From: Bilophila sp964369665
GTDB taxonomy: Bacteria; Desulfobacterota; Desulfovibrionia; Desulfovibrionales; Desulfovibrionaceae
NCBI GenBank assembly: GCA_964369665.1
Contig: CAYJFS010000012.1
Span: 1 to 6,535, forward strand
Direction: 5' to 3'
DNA length: 6,535 bases
The translations under genes and the position numbers were made by a program. Under the pieces are notes generated by a model. That model was not told where the DNA came from. It saw only the letters and a program-made list of their open reading frames with translations, and searched no databases. Positions within the stretch are counted from its first letter, which is position 1. Each line of letters opens with the position of its first letter. Below, one piece after another: positions 5,703-6,535 of the stretch.

Positions 5703-6535
5703 TTAGTCTTCTATTTGTAAAGCACAGTATGTCGTGCCTCCGTTTTTTAAATTTAATCCTTTTGTAGTATCTATATATTTTGTATATGGTAAAAAGTTTT
5801 CATTACCATCTTCAGAAAATACAGCAATACGAATGTCTAAATTAATAGTTTCTCCGTTTTGAACACCAAGAACAGTTCGTAAAGATGTCGTTACACCCTC
5901 AAAACTATCCTTAGTACGTATATTAGCAACTCTTTGATATCCTTCATTTATATATTGTGGAGCTATAATAAAGTAATCTAAGAAGGCTTGACTATCTTGG
6001 TATGCATCTATTACACCAATATTATACCCTCCACTTGATATCACATTTCTTAGTTCTGCTTGTATTTTGTATGTACTATTAGGCTCGATATTTACTGCAT
6101 CTATACTAAGCCATGCGTTTACATATTGTAACGAGCCAGTATTGTTTGTATATTCGCAATGCATCCAACCATCTTCTAATGGGATGGCAGTTGTTGAAAT
6201 ATTAGTCCAAAACGTATCATCTGTTCTATCAGTAGAATATCCATCTTTTTTTATTAGTTGTACGCCACTACCATTAGTTTTATTAATGGGTATATACATT
6301 ATTGAATCACCACTTTTTACTGCCAATCTTGGTCGAGGGCAAGTATCATCCTTTAAATGAAATTCTTTAACCATGTTGTCGACTTTAGCACAAAGTAAGG
6401 GTCCTGCATAAACATATACTACATTACTATAAAATGTCGCTATGTCGCTTGTGGCAAATCCATCAAGAGACGTAATATATTTACATTCTATTCTAGCTCT
6501 GTACCCTTGTGTAATAGCCTCGTTATACTTATACG
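5703..6535 (-). CDS. Phage minor structural or receptor-binding tail protein, 5'-truncated by window edge
   Basis: The frame is open from the window edge to TAA at 5705-5703, showing 276 residues. The first ATG (6374) has no ribosome site, and 53 sense codons precede it in frame (YKYNEAITQGYRARIEC...), so that ATG is internal and the real start lies outside. A short motif, CPRPRLAVKSGDSIMYIPI, precedes a beta-rich region that looks like a carbohydrate-binding jelly-roll: WTNISTTAIPLEDGW, INIEPNSTY-like spacing in VNIEPNSTYKIQAEL, and a closing LDIRIAVFSEDG...FLPYTKYI. This ending is common in tail proteins of Gram-positive phages. It directly precedes the fibronectin III tail gene, and a role in host-surface recognition is inferred. 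No specific family is certain. Confidence 0.7.
   Translation of the reverse strand, partial: YKYNEAITQGYRARIECKYITSLDGFATSDIATFYSNVVYVYAGPLLCAKVDNMVKEFHLKDDTCPRPRLAVKSGDSIMYIPINKTNGSGVQLIKKDGYSTDRTDDTFWTNISTTAIPLEDGWMHCEYTNNTGSLQYVNAWLSIDAVNIEPNSTYKIQAELRNVISSGGYNIGVIDAYQDSQAFLDYFIIAPQYINEGYQRVANIRTKDSFEGVTTSLRTVLGVQNGETINLDIRIAVFSEDGNENFLPYTKYIDTTKGLNLKNGGTTYCALQIED

Noticed and set aside
6067..6360. Plus-strand open frame opposite the 5'-truncated tail gene
   Set aside because: Shadow of a convincing minus-strand frame; no start signals.
1..6535. CRISPR arrays, tRNA genes, insertion sequences or attachment sites
   Set aside because: No spaced direct repeats, cloverleaf-like sequence, transposase motifs or long terminal repeats were seen; nearly all the window is coding.

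Overview
The window looks like part of a tailed double-stranded DNA phage or prophage (Caudoviricetes) from a low-GC, Gram-positive, probably Clostridia-like host. The DNA is visibly AT-rich. Every supported gene lies on the minus strand, packed end to end. Ribosome binding sites are strong Gram-positive types (AGGAGG, AAGGAG, AAGGGGGTGA), and the one clear promoter is a sigma-A type with an extended -10. TGA is used as a stop, so the genetic code appears standard.

Reading in the direction of transcription (from position 6535 down to 1), the window opens with two late structural genes. The first is a tail or receptor-binding-type protein that enters from outside the window (5703-6535; its frame is open well upstream of the first ATG). 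The second is a 473-residue fibronectin type III tail protein ending in three short tryptophan repeats (4264-5685). A roughly 106-base intergenic region follows. It holds a weak possible terminator, T-tracts, and a strong promoter whose -10 sits inside a perfect 8-bp inverted repeat, which looks like an operator.

That promoter drives what appears to be one operon. First comes a group I (IscS/NifS-like) cysteine desulfurase interrupted by a run of exactly 100 Ns (4043-4142). Next are a Sak4-type P-loop recombination ATPase, a small protein that is probably an ssDNA-binding protein, a T7 gp4/Twinkle-like primase-helicase, and the start of a further gene translationally coupled to the primase-helicase. 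The last four form an ordinary phage recombination and replication cassette: SSB coats ssDNA, Sak4 acts on it in annealing or exchange, and the primase-helicase unwinds and primes.

The unusual element is the cysteine desulfurase as the apparent first gene of that cassette. Its PLP lysine and catalytic cysteine are both visible with canonical spacing, so it is probably active. It could supply sulfur for DNA or RNA thio-modification or for an Fe-S phage enzyme, but no partner gene is visible here. The 100-N gap is almost certainly a placeholder for a longer missing segment: about 180 residues (about 540 bases) of the desulfurase N-terminus are absent.
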